From JAFKFJ01 sp963786445 (GTDB lineage: Bacteria > Pseudomonadota > Alphaproteobacteria > Acetobacterales > Acetobacteraceae): a stretch of 64,000 nucleotides of DNA. The stretch covers positions 1-64,000 of the forward strand of contig CAWAZU010000009.1 of the NCBI GenBank assembly GCA_963786445.1. The letters are read 5' to 3'. Under the pieces are notes generated by a model, which was not told the origin of the DNA, ran no database searches, and saw nothing but the letters and a program-made list of their open reading frames with translations. The first letter of the stretch is position 1; the number at the start of each line of letters is the position of its first letter. Of this stretch, positions 13,163-21,121 are shown one piece after another. The position numbers were made by a program, and so were the translations under genes.

Positions 13163-15200
13163 ATGAACGACGACCTGTTCGGCGGCGGTGCCCCAGCGGC
13201 GCGCGCGCGGCGCGCCCCGACCCCGCCGGCGCGCGCCGAACCCGCACAGCACGGCGACACGGCGGCCTACTCGGCAAAAGATATCGAAGTGCTGGAGGGG
13301 CTGGAGCCGGTGCGGCGCCGTCCCGGCATGTATATCGGCGGCACCGACGAGACCGCCCTGCACCACCTCGCCGCCGAAATTCTCGACAACGCGATGGACG
13401 AGGCCGTCGCCGGCCATGCCAGCTTCATCGATGTCGCGCTCGAAGCCGACAACCGCCTCGCCGTCCGCGACAACGGCCGCGGCATCCCTGTCGATCCGCA
13501 CCCGAAATTCCGCAACCTGAGCGCGCTGGAAGTGATCCTCACGACCCTGCATTCCGGCGGGAAATTCGGCGGCAAGGTCTATGAGACCTCCGGCGGCCTG
13601 CACGGCGTCGGCGGTTCCGTGGTCAACGCGCTCTCCGAGTCGCTGGACGTCGAGGTCGCGCGCGACCGCGTGCTGTGGCGCCAGAGCTACGTGCGCGGCA
13701 AGCCGACGACCAAGCTCGTCAACGCCGGCCCGGTGCAGAACCGTCGCGGCACGCTGATCCGCTTCAGGCCCGACCGCGAGATTTTCGGCGATGCCGCGTT
13801 CAGCCCGGCGCGGCTGTATCGGCTCTGCCGCTCGAAGGCGTATCTGTTCCGCGGCGTGGAAATCCGCTGGTCGTGCGATCCCGCGCTGATCGCCGCGAAG
13901 GACGAGACACCGGCGCAGGCGGTGCTGCATTTCCCCGGCGGACTGCGCGACAGCCTCGCCGCCGACATCGAGGGCGCCGCCTGCGTGCTGCCGATCTGGG
14001 CCGGCGAGGCCGACCTGCCCGCGGGCGCCGACGGCGAGCGCGCCGGGCGCCTCGAATGGGCGCTGGCCTGCCTGGAGGACGGCGAAGGGTTCTTGCACCT
14101 CTACTGCAACACCGTGCCGACACCGCTCGGCGGCACGCACGAAAGCGGCTTCCGCAGCGCGCTGCTGAAAGGCGTGCGCGCCTGGGGCGAGCACCGTGGC
14201 AACCGTCGCGCCGCCCAGGTGACGGCGGATGACATGCTTGGGCCGCTCGCCGCCAAACTCTCCTTGTTCCTGCGCGACCCGCAGTTCCAGGGCCAGACGA
14301 AGGAAAAACTGACCAGCCCGGAAGCCGCGCGCCTGGTCGAGACCGCGCTGCGCGACCGCTTCGACCATTTCCTCGCCGGCGACCCGGCGAGCGCCGACAA
14401 TCTGCTCGCCTTCGTCATCGAGCGCGCCGAGGAGCGGCTGCGGCGGCGGGAACTGAAGGACACGCCGCGCAAATCCGCGACGCGCCGGCTGCGCCTGCCC
14501 GGCAAGCTCGCCGACTGCACCGTCGAGGACGCCGCGCGGACCGAGATTTTCCTGGTCGAAGGCGACAGCGCCGGCGGCTCGGCCAAGCAGGCGCGCGACC
14601 GCGCGACGCAGGCGGTGCTGCCGCTGCGCGGCAAAATCCTCAACGTCGCCAGCGCCTCGGCCGACAAGCTGCGGCAGAACCAGGAGCTGAAGGATCTCAT
14701 CGAGGCGCTCGGCTGCGGCGTCGGCGAGCGGTTCGAGCGCGACGCGGCTGCGCTACGGCCGCGTCATCATCATGACCGATGCCGACGTGGACGGCGCGCA
14801 CATCGCCTCGCTGCTGATGACGTTCTTCTACCGCGAGCTGTTCGAGCTGATCCGCCACGGCCACGTGTTCCTCGCGCAGCCGCCGCTGTACCGGCTGACG
14901 CAGGGGGCGAAGACGCTCTACGCGATGGACGATTCCGACCTCGCCCGCAAGCAGCGTCAGTTCAAATCCGGCGCGAAGGTCGAGATCAGCCGCTTCAAGG
15001 GCCTGGGCGAGATGCCGCCCTCGGCGCTGAAGGAAACCACGATGGACCCGCAGAAGCGCACGCTGCTGAAAGTGCTGGCGCGGCCGGAGGATCGTGCGCG
15101 CACCAGCGAACTCGTCGAAAGCCTGATGGGCCGCCGGCCGGAGCTGCGCTTCCAGTTCATCCAGGAGCGGGCGCGCACGGTGGCCGAGGTGGACGTGTAG
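13163..15200 (+). CDS. parE: DNA topoisomerase IV subunit B, frameshifted near 14747
   Basis: ParE is the ATPase/TOPRIM subunit of topoisomerase IV, which decatenates daughter chromosomes. The first frame (from ATG 13163) holds the GHKL ATPase (EILDNAMDEAV; the GG-rich ATP lid GGLHGVGGSVVNALS), the transducer, and the TOPRIM start EIFLVEGDSAGGSAKQARD. It runs to GERFERDA and then leaves the family. The conserved continuation LRYGRVIIMTDADVDGAH follows in the +1 frame and ends at 15200. Removing one G from 14744-14747 restores an intact protein of about 678 residues. parC, the partner, is intact at 56844-59060. The gene should be essential, so a sequence error is more likely than loss. Confidence 0.9.
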
Positions 15201-15207
15201 CGGCGGC

Positions 15208-15963
15208 TCATCCGAACGCGCTGATGCGCTTCGCGGTTTCCGGGTCGAGAAAGCCGCGCACGGTGGCGTCGGTTTCGGCCGCCATCGCGGCGTCGAGCCC
15301 GCCGCCGGTGCGGCGCGCCAGGATGCGCCGCAGGTCGCGCACCGGGCCGGCCGGCAGCGCGGCGATCTTCCTCGCCAGCGCGAGCGCCTCCGGCATCAGC
15401 GCCGCGTCGGGGACCACTTTGTACACCAGTCCCCACGCTTGCGCCTGCGCGGCATCGAAGCGTTCGCCCAGCATGATGAGTTCGCGCGCACGCTGCAGGC
15501 CGACCAGCCGCGGCAGCAACTCGGTCACCCCGCCGGTCACGAACACGCCCCAGGACACTTCCGGGAAGCAGCAGCGCGTGCCCTCCGCCGCGACCGCGAA
15601 GTCGCAGTTGATGAGCCATTCCAGCCCGCCGCCGACCGCCCAGCCGCGGATCGCGCCGACCACCGGCGTATCGCCGAGCACCATCGCGCGCGTCACGTCC
15701 TGGATGCGCTCGATATAGGCGCGCGTCGCCGCGGCATCCGCGGCCTGCGAGCCGAACTCCTTCAGGTCGTCGCCGGAGCAGAACGCGCGGCCGGCGCCGG
15801 TCAGCACGATGCAGCGCACCGCGGGGTCGGCGTCGGCCGCGCGCAGCGCCGCGATCAGATCCTCCAGCAGTTCGGGAACGATCGCATTCAGCCGGTGCGG
15901 CCGATTCAGCATGACGACCTGCACGCCGCCCACAACGTCTTCCGTCAGCACGGTTCCGGTCAT
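15208..15963 (-). CDS. Enoyl-CoA hydratase/isomerase family protein
   Basis: 251 residues of the crotonase fold. The first oxyanion-hole segment is GRAFCSGDDLKEF and the second is GWAVGGGLEWLINCDFAVAA; both form the CoA-ester stabilising pocket. FPEVSWGVFVTGG follows, where crotonases usually carry one of the acid/base residues. Substrate cannot be read from the sequence. The start codon overlaps the stop of the upstream ligase gene by ATGA (15960-15963), so the two are translationally coupled and probably act on the same acyl-CoA. Confidence 0.88.
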   Translation of the reverse strand: MTGTVLTEDVVGGVQVVMLNRPHRLNAIVPELLEDLIAALRAADADPAVRCIVLTGAGRAFCSGDDLKEFGSQAADAAATRAYIERIQDVTRAMVLGDTPVVGAIRGWAVGGGLEWLINCDFAVAAEGTRCCFPEVSWGVFVTGGVTELLPRLVGLQRARELIMLGERFDAAQAQAWGLVYKVVPDAALMPEALALARKIAALPAGPVRDLRRILARRTGGGLDAAMAAETDATVRGFLDPETAKRISAFG

Positions 15964-17270
15964 GGGCGGTCCTTCCTGATGACGCGCCGCGTCTTGCCCT
16001 CGGTGCGCGGCAGGGCACCGAACGCGAGCAGCGTCAGGCGCGCCGTCAGCCCGAGTTCGCGCTTGATCGCCGCCGCCACCGCGTCGGCCAGCCGATCGGG
16101 CGGCGGATGGGCAAAGCCTTCGGCCAGTTCCGCCTCGACCGGCAGCACGTCGTACGGCGGCGGACCCGCGAGCACGATGCGGTACTCGCCCGAAAGCGCG
16201 CGCTCACGGTTCAGCACGGCGGCGACCTGGGCGGGAAAAGCATTGATGCCGCGCACCACCACCATGTCGTCGCTGCGCCCGACCACGCGAAACCGCGGCG
16301 CCGTGCGGCCGCACGGGGCGCGGCCGGTGCCGGTGAGCCGGATGATGTCGCCGGTGCGGAAGCGGACCAGCGGCTGGCACTCGCGCGAGAGATGCGTCAG
16401 CACCAACTCGCCGCGCTCGCCGTCCCGCCACGGCAGCGCCGCCCCGCTCTCCGGCGCCACCAATTCGGGGTGCAGCACATCCAGCGCCATGAAGTGCAGG
16501 TCGGGATCGTGCTCGGTCTGGCCGGCAAAATTGCAGAAAACGTCGGTGACGCCGTAGTTGGCGTTGCGCGGCGTCATGCCCCAGATGTCTGCGATGCGCC
16601 GCCGCAGTTCCGGGTCATCGAGCCCCGCCTCGCCGCCGAACAGGCCGAGCCGCAGCCCGAGATCGCGCGGGCGCAAGCCGGGAAAATGCTCGGCCAGCGT
16701 GCGCTCCAGCACCGCCGGGTAGGACGGCGTGCAGGAGATCGCGGTGATCGCCAGCTCACGGATCGTCTGCACCAGCAAGCGGCTCTCGCCGACGCCGAAC
16801 GGCACGACCGTCGCGCCGGTGGCTTCGAGCGTGGTGTGGTCGGTAAAGCCGCCCATCCACAGCCGGTAATTCAGGCAATGCACGACGCGGTGGCCCGGCC
16901 CGAGGCCGGACGCGGACTGCGCACGCGCGCCGACCACCGCGGTCTCCTGCGCATCGCGGGCCGAAAGAGCGAGGTTCATCGCGGTGCCCGTCGTCCCCGA
17001 CGTGCGATGGACGCGCGCAATCCGCGATTCCGGCGCCGCGAGGTAGTCGCCGAACGGCGGCTGCGCGCGCTGGCTTTCGCGCAGCATGTCCTTGTCGATC
17101 AGCGGCAGGTCCGCCAGCGCTTCCAGCCGCGCCGGCGGCGCCTTGCCCGCCCAGACACGACGGTGCAGCGCCGACGCGCCGAGCACATAGTCGCGCTGCC
17201 GTTCCCACGCCGCCTGCCGATGCGCCGCAAGCGCCGCCAGATCGGCGAACTCCGCGCGCGCCATCAGCAT
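15960..17270 (-). CDS. Phenylacetate-CoA ligase-like AMP-forming enzyme
   Basis: 436 residues of the PaaK-type adenylate-forming family. The phosphate-binding loop is HRTSGTTGTAMNLALS, the acyl-adenylate region includes NYGVTDVFCN, and the C-terminal lid begins at RTGDIIRLTG, followed by GRSDDMVVVRGINAFP. These are the conserved core motifs, so activation of an aromatic or other carboxylic acid to its CoA ester is likely; the acid is unknown. The start may be ATG 17270 or the in-frame ATG two codons later. It is coupled to the enoyl-CoA hydratase downstream. Together they look like a small degradation module lacking its thiolase and dehydrogenase. Confidence 0.82.
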   Translation of the reverse strand: MLMARAEFADLAALAAHRQAAWERQRDYVLGASALHRRVWAGKAPPARLEALADLPLIDKDMLRESQRAQPPFGDYLAAPESRIARVHRTSGTTGTAMNLALSARDAQETAVVGARAQSASGLGPGHRVVHCLNYRLWMGGFTDHTTLEATGATVVPFGVGESRLLVQTIRELAITAISCTPSYPAVLERTLAEHFPGLRPRDLGLRLGLFGGEAGLDDPELRRRIADIWGMTPRNANYGVTDVFCNFAGQTEHDPDLHFMALDVLHPELVAPESGAALPWRDGERGELVLTHLSRECQPLVRFRTGDIIRLTGTGRAPCGRTAPRFRVVGRSDDMVVVRGINAFPAQVAAVLNRERALSGEYRIVLAGPPPYDVLPVEAELAEGFAHPPPDRLADAVAAAIKRELGLTARLTLLAFGALPRTEGKTRRVIRKDRP

Positions 17271-17286
17271 CGCAGCACCGGCCGCA

Positions 17287-17319
17287 TGACGTCATTCCCG
17301 CGCGGCGGGAATGACGTCA
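17287..17319. terminator. Perfect 15-bp palindrome between the HU and ligase genes
   Basis: 15-bp arms (17287-17301 and 17305-17319) with a GCG loop. Each arm ends in TGACGTCA, itself an 8-bp palindrome, and contains CATTCCCGC. It lies 25 nt beyond the HU stop codon and can act as a hairpin terminator for HU, although no T-run follows. The GTCATTCCCGC text is typical of a dispersed REP-like family; a half copy occurs at 27762-27772. Confidence 0.6.
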
Positions 17320-17343
17320 AACCGGCAGGTCGGCCGTCCGGCG

Positions 17344-17613
17344 TCAGACCACTTTCTTCAGCGTCGGCGACGCCTTGAAGCGGACGGTCTTGCCGGCCTT
17401 GACCTTGATCGCCTCGCCGGTGCGCGGGTTGAGGCCCTTGCGCGCCTTGGTCTTGCGCACGATGAACGTGCCGAAGCTCGGCAGCGTAAAGCGGCCGTTC
17501 TTCTTCAGCTCGCGCACGATCGCGTCGATCACTTCGCCGGCGGCCTTGTTGGCCGCGGTGCCGGTCAACTCGGCCAACTCCTGGATGACCTGCGCAATGA
17601 AGGCTTTGGACAT
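17344..17613 (-). CDS. HU-family DNA-binding protein
   Basis: 89 residues, normal HU length. The family signature is seen in SFGTFIVRKTKARKGLNPRTGE, with the DNA-intercalating Pro in NPRTG, after an N-terminal helical dimer region (IAQVIQELAELTGTAANKAAG). It is a small basic nucleoid protein that bends DNA. ATG 17613 is chosen: it gives the family N-terminus MSKAFIAQ and has AAAGGGA just upstream, although the frame is open to 17670. The divergent 254 nt to murQ hold its promoter; a TTGCAC/TTAGGA-like pair is visible but weak. Confidence 0.93.
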   Translation of the reverse strand: MSKAFIAQVIQELAELTGTAANKAAGEVIDAIVRELKKNGRFTLPSFGTFIVRKTKARKGLNPRTGEAIKVKAGKTVRFKASPTLKKVV

Positions 17614-17867
17614 GCAATTCGTTCCCTTTCTCGTTGCCCACACGGGCCGGCGTAGGCGCGAATCGCCCACTCCGCCAGCGTAACCGAAAGTCCTCCGCTC
17701 CTAACAGCGATCTTGTCGCCGTGCAAAAGCTTTCTTGCGGGGTGCTGCATCCGCGCACACGTCCCGCCCCGCCGGCGGTTGCGGTGCGGGGGTGCTGCCG
17801 GCTTGATCGGCGCGGCACGGCATGGTCTGTGGGCGCTGCCACCGCTTCGGAAGTCTGCCGCGTGGAG

Positions 17868-18767
17868 ATGCCCGATCCGCTGCCGGCCACCGAATGCGCC
17901 GATCCGCGCTACCGCGAGATCGACGCCTGGCCGCCGCAGGCCGCCCTGGCCGCGCTGTTCGAGGCGCAGCTGTCCGCCGCCGCGGCAACTCGCGCCGCGC
18001 TGCCGGCGATCGAATCCGCCGTTGCCGCCAGCGTCGATCGTCTGCGGGAAGGCGGGCGGCTGGTCTATGCCGGTGCCGGCACGTCGGGGCGGCTGGCGGC
18101 GCAGGACGCGGTGGAACTGGCGCCGACCTTCGACTGGCCCGCCGACCGTCTTGTCCTGCTGATCGCCGGCGGCCTCGCGGCCTTGACCGAAGCGGCGGAG
18201 AACGCCGAGGACGACGCCGAGGCGGCGCGGCGCGCCGTCGCGGACCATGCCGTCGGCGCGGCCGACGTGGCGATCGGCGTCGCCGCCAGCGGGCGCACGA
18301 TTTTCACCTGTGCCGTGCTGCAAGCCGCCGCCGCAAGCGGCGCGCTCACCATCGCCGTCGCCAACAGCGCCGCCACGCCGCTGCTCGCGCTGGCCGCGCA
18401 AAAAATCCTGGTGGAGACCGGGGCGGAGCCGATCGCCGGCTCGACGCGGCTCAAGGCCGGCACGGCGCAGAAAATCGTGCTCAACCTGTTTTCCACGCTG
18501 CTGATGCTGCGGCTTGGCCGCGTGCATGGCGGGCTGATGGTCGATCTGCGCGCGACCAACGCCAAGCTGCGCGCCCGCGCGCTGCGCATGCTGCGCCATC
18601 TGACCGGCGCCGACGCCGCGCCGGCCGAGGCCGCGCTCGCGCAAGCCGGCGGCAACGTCAAGACCGCGGTGCTGCTGCTGCGCGGTCTCGACCTCGCCGC
18701 GGCAGGCGCGCTGCTCGCCCGTCACCGCGGCCATCTGCGCGCGGCGCTTGCGGAACTGCCGCCATGA
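17868..18767 (+). CDS. murQ: N-acetylmuramic acid 6-phosphate etherase
   Basis: 299 residues of the SIS-domain etherase family, which cleaves the lactyl ether of MurNAc 6-phosphate to give GlcNAc 6-phosphate in peptidoglycan recycling. The sugar-phosphate loop is YAGAGTSGRLAAQDAVELAP, and the N-terminal TEC-DPRYREID block is the shortened family start. ATG 17868 is used; GTG 17862 is an alternative. Its stop overlaps the nagA start (ATGA at 18764-18767). The gene order gives successive enzymes: MurQ makes GlcNAc-6-P and NagA deacetylates it. Confidence 0.92.
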   Translation: MPDPLPATECADPRYREIDAWPPQAALAALFEAQLSAAAATRAALPAIESAVAASVDRLREGGRLVYAGAGTSGRLAAQDAVELAPTFDWPADRLVLLIAGGLAALTEAAENAEDDAEAARRAVADHAVGAADVAIGVAASGRTIFTCAVLQAAAASGALTIAVANSAATPLLALAAQKILVETGAEPIAGSTRLKAGTAQKIVLNLFSTLLMLRLGRVHGGLMVDLRATNAKLRARALRMLRHLTGADAAPAEAALAQAGGNVKTAVLLLRGLDLAAAGALLARHRGHLRAALAELPP

Positions 18768-19906
18768 TCGCGCTCGCCGCCGCAGCCTGTTTCGACGGCC
18801 ACACGCTGCACGATCGCCGCGTGGTGACCATCGACGGCGCGCGCATCGCGGGCATCGCCGAGCGCGCGCCGCCGGGCGTCGCGGTCGCGGCGCTCCCGGA
18901 AAATGCCGTGCTGGCGCCGGGCTTCGTCGATGTGCAGGTGAACGGCGGCGGCGGCGTGCTGTTCAACGACGACCCGACCGCGGACGGGCTGCGCCGCATC
19001 GCCGCAGCGCACGCCCGGCTCGGCACCACCGCCCTGCTGCCAACGCTGGTCAGCGGTCCCGCCGACCTGCGCCGCGCGGCGATGGCGGCGGTGCGCGCGG
19101 CTTTGGCCGACGGGGTCGGCGGCATCTGCGGCCTGCATGTCGAAGGTCCGTTCATCGCACCGGCGCGCCGCGGCATCCATCCGCTGCACAACCTGACGCA
19201 GCCGGGCGAGGCCGATCTCGCCGAGTTGCGCGCGCCGTTCCCGGCACCGCTGCTGCTGACGGTCGCGCCGGAAATCGTGCCGCCCGCCATGATCGCGGCG
19301 CTCGCCGCCGCGGGCGTCGTCGTGTTCCTCGGCCACAGCGACTCGACGGTCGAGCAGGCCGCAGCGGCACTCCAGGCGGGCGCCGTCGGCTTCACGCATC
19401 TGTTCAATGCCATGTCGCAGCTCGGCTCGCGCGCGCCCGGCATGGTCGGCGCGGCGCTCGACAGTGCCGCGGCGGCGGCGGGGATCATCGTCGATGGGCT
19501 GCACGTGCATCCTGCGGCGATCCGCCTCGCCTTCGCGGCACTCGGGCCGGCGCGCCTGTTCTTCGTCTCCGATGCGATGCCCAGTGTCGGCGACAGCCCC
19601 ACGACCGACGGGTTCATGCTGAACGGAAACAAGATCCGGCTCGCCGACGGGCGGCTGACCGACGCGGCCGGCACGCTCGCGGGCGCGCATCTGTCGATGG
19701 CGGATGCGGTGCGCAACGCCGTGCATCTGGTCGGCCTGCCGCTCGCCGCGGCGCTGCGCATGGCGACGGCCACGCCGGCCGAGCGCATCGGCCTCGCCGA
19801 CCGCGGCCGCATCGCAGCCGGCGCGCGCGCCGACCTGGTGGCGCTGGATGCCGACCTGCGCGTCATCGCGGTCTGGCAGGGTGGACGGCGCGTCAAGCCG
19901 GCGTGA
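18764..19906 (+). CDS. nagA: N-acetylglucosamine-6-phosphate deacetylase
   Basis: 380 residues of the amidohydrolase superfamily. Metal and substrate motifs are in order: LAPGFVDVQVNGGGGVLFND, HVEGPFIAPARRGIHP, a His in GHSDSTVEQA, THLFNAMS, DGLHVHP and the catalytic Asp in FFVSDAMPSVG. It removes acetate from GlcNAc-6-P to give glucosamine-6-P. Start ATG 18764 overlaps the murQ stop by four bases, so the pair is co-translated. A nagB deaminase and the sugar importer are not in the window. Confidence 0.93.
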   Translation: MIALAAAACFDGHTLHDRRVVTIDGARIAGIAERAPPGVAVAALPENAVLAPGFVDVQVNGGGGVLFNDDPTADGLRRIAAAHARLGTTALLPTLVSGPADLRRAAMAAVRAALADGVGGICGLHVEGPFIAPARRGIHPLHNLTQPGEADLAELRAPFPAPLLLTVAPEIVPPAMIAALAAAGVVVFLGHSDSTVEQAAAALQAGAVGFTHLFNAMSQLGSRAPGMVGAALDSAAAAAGIIVDGLHVHPAAIRLAFAALGPARLFFVSDAMPSVGDSPTTDGFMLNGNKIRLADGRLTDAAGTLAGAHLSMADAVRNAVHLVGLPLAAALRMATATPAERIGLADRGRIAAGARADLVALDADLRVIAVWQGGRRVKPA

Positions 19907-19937
19907 CCAGGCCTCGCGCCGCCGGCAATCACCCGTG

Positions 19938-20327
19938 CTACGGCACGCTGCGCGAGGTGTCGGCGCCGCCGCTGCGGTTTGCCGCTTCCAGCACGCGATG
20001 CAGCTGCTCGCACACCATCCGGCGATCCGGTTCCCGCAGCGTGCCCAGCTTGACGACGTCGCGCGCGTCGATCGTCGCGATCTTTTCGGTGCGAATCACG
20101 GAAGGTGCCGGCAGTCCGGCCGTCGCAAGATCGCCCACGGGAACGTCGCCCGGCCAGCCGCGATTCTCGGCGCTTGTTATCATCAGCACCCAGAGCAGCG
20201 GCAGTCCCGCCATGCTGCCCGTTTCGGCCACCACGAGTGCCGGCCGGCCCTGGCGCGTCGCCCGGTCGGTGTAGGGATAAGGCACCTTTACCACCGCCCA
20301 GACACCCGCGCGCTCAGAGCCCGTCAT
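19938..20327 (-). CDS. MazF/PemK-type toxin, predicted endoribonuclease
   Basis: 129 residues with the PemK/MazF barrel pattern: VWAVVKVPYPYTDRATRQGRPALVV, then SVIRTEKIATIDARDVV and a C-terminal helix. Members cut mRNA at short sites when free of antitoxin. The gene starts 14 nt inside the end of the upstream AbrB-like gene (20314-20327), the normal antitoxin-first coupling of such pairs. The last residues (GGADTSRSVP) are not conserved. Confidence 0.85.
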   Translation of the reverse strand: MTGSERAGVWAVVKVPYPYTDRATRQGRPALVVAETGSMAGLPLLWVLMITSAENRGWPGDVPVGDLATAGLPAPSVIRTEKIATIDARDVVKLGTLREPDRRMVCEQLHRVLEAANRSGGADTSRSVP

Positions 20328-20532
20328 AAGCGCGCCGGTCGGCTTCCGACGCCCATTCGGAGAAGGTCAGGAACGGATCGTCCGCGCGGTCGCTTTGGCC
20401 GGCCTTGGTGATGACGACCCGGCCGTCCTCGATGGCATAGGCGATCTCGTCGCCGTTCCGCAGGTGCAGCGCCGCCCGCACCGGCTGCGGGATCGTGGTC
20501 TGCGCCTTGCGCGTCAGCCGGCTGGTAATCAT
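20314..20532 (-). CDS. AbrB/MazE-type antitoxin
   Basis: 72 residues. The swapped-hairpin DNA-binding domain occupies the first half (SRLTRKAQTTIPQPVRAALHL, NGDEIAYAIEDGRVVITKA). The acidic second half (DDPFLTFSEWASEADRRAYDGL) is the toxin-wrapping tail. It is expected to neutralise the downstream toxin and to repress the operon through sites near its own promoter. GGGAGC precedes ATG 20532 at normal distance. Confidence 0.87.
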   Translation of the reverse strand: MITSRLTRKAQTTIPQPVRAALHLRNGDEIAYAIEDGRVVITKAGQSDRADDPFLTFSEWASEADRRAYDGL

Positions 20533-20560
20533 CAGATGCGCTCCCGATTGCCGACGAAGT

Positions 20561-20573
20561 AAGGAATTTCCTT
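20561..20573. promoter_or_regulatory. Candidate operator of the toxin-antitoxin operon
   Basis: AAGGAA-T-TTCCTT is a 13-bp palindrome 29 bp upstream of the antitoxin start codon, in the promoter region. Outer bases extend the symmetry partly. AbrB-like antitoxins bind such palindromes to autoregulate, so this is a reasonable operator by position. Confidence 0.4.
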
Positions 20574-20754
20574 GCCGGCTGCAAGATTTCGTCGCGGGCC
20601 GGCGCCGTCCACGCGCGCCCGTTCACGAATCACGGAGGCCGCTAACGCCGGCGTTGCCGCTGCGTAAGCTGCGTGTGAGCGGCGCCCGAACGGGGTCCGA
20701 CCACCGGCCACTCCGGTGGCGTTCAGCCGCTCGCCAATGAATGGAGAAGGCACG

Positions 20755-21060
20755 ATGAAAATCACCACGATGGCGCTCGGCGCCGCGGCGGTCCTGCTGC
20801 TGTCCGGCGGCGCCTATGCGCAGGACACGCAGGGCCTGAAACCCTGCTCGCAGCAGGCCGCGCGCAGCCACCCCACCGGCGCGCCACCCGATGCGCAACA
20901 GGCCGCCCGCGGCAACGACAGCGGCGCGCCACCCAACTCGCAGCAGGCCGCCCGCGGCAACGCCAGCGGCGCGCCACCCAACTCGCAGCAGGCCGCCCGC
21001 GGCAACGACAGCGGCGCGCCACCCAATTCGCAGCTCGCGGCCAACGGGAACTGCGAATAA
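20755..21060 (+). CDS. Small secreted protein with 15-residue repeats
   Basis: 101 residues, not recognised as a known family. A signal peptide spans about residues 1-22 (MKITTMALGAAAVLLLSGGAYA, cut before QDT). The mature part is built of a 15-residue unit, GAPPNSQQAARGNDS with small changes, repeated four times. It is rich in Gln, Asn, Gly and Ala, likely disordered, with a Cys near each end of the mature chain. ATG 20755 follows GGAGAAGG. It is probably periplasmic or secreted; function unknown. Confidence 0.75.
   Translation: MKITTMALGAAAVLLLSGGAYAQDTQGLKPCSQQAARSHPTGAPPDAQQAARGNDSGAPPNSQQAARGNASGAPPNSQQAARGNDSGAPPNSQLAANGNCE
20878..21057 (+). repeat. Four 45-bp tandem repeats inside the secreted protein gene
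   Basis: Units begin at 20878, 20923, 20968 and 21013, each starting GGCGCGCCACCC and almost identical at DNA level. A diverged partial unit precedes them from about 20848. The near identity of the DNA suggests recent expansion, so copy number probably varies between strains. Confidence 0.85.
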
Positions 21061-21069
21061 CCGAGGCGC

Positions 21070-21109
21070 CACGCGGCAGGGATGGCGCGACGCCGGTCCC
21101 TGCCGCGTG
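21070..21109. terminator. Strong hairpin between convergent genes
   Basis: 13-bp perfect arms (21070-21082 and 21097-21109) with a 14-nt loop. It lies 10 nt after the secreted-protein stop and 13 nt before the ilvC stop on the other strand. No T-run follows, but position and stem strength fit a bidirectional terminator. Confidence 0.6.
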
Positions 21110-21121
21110 CAGCGCGCGCGA

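Noticed and set aside
20848..21057. CRISPR-like array or minus-strand repeat gene.
   Set aside because: The 45-bp units are contiguous and in frame with a signal peptide on the plus strand; the opposite frame has no start context.
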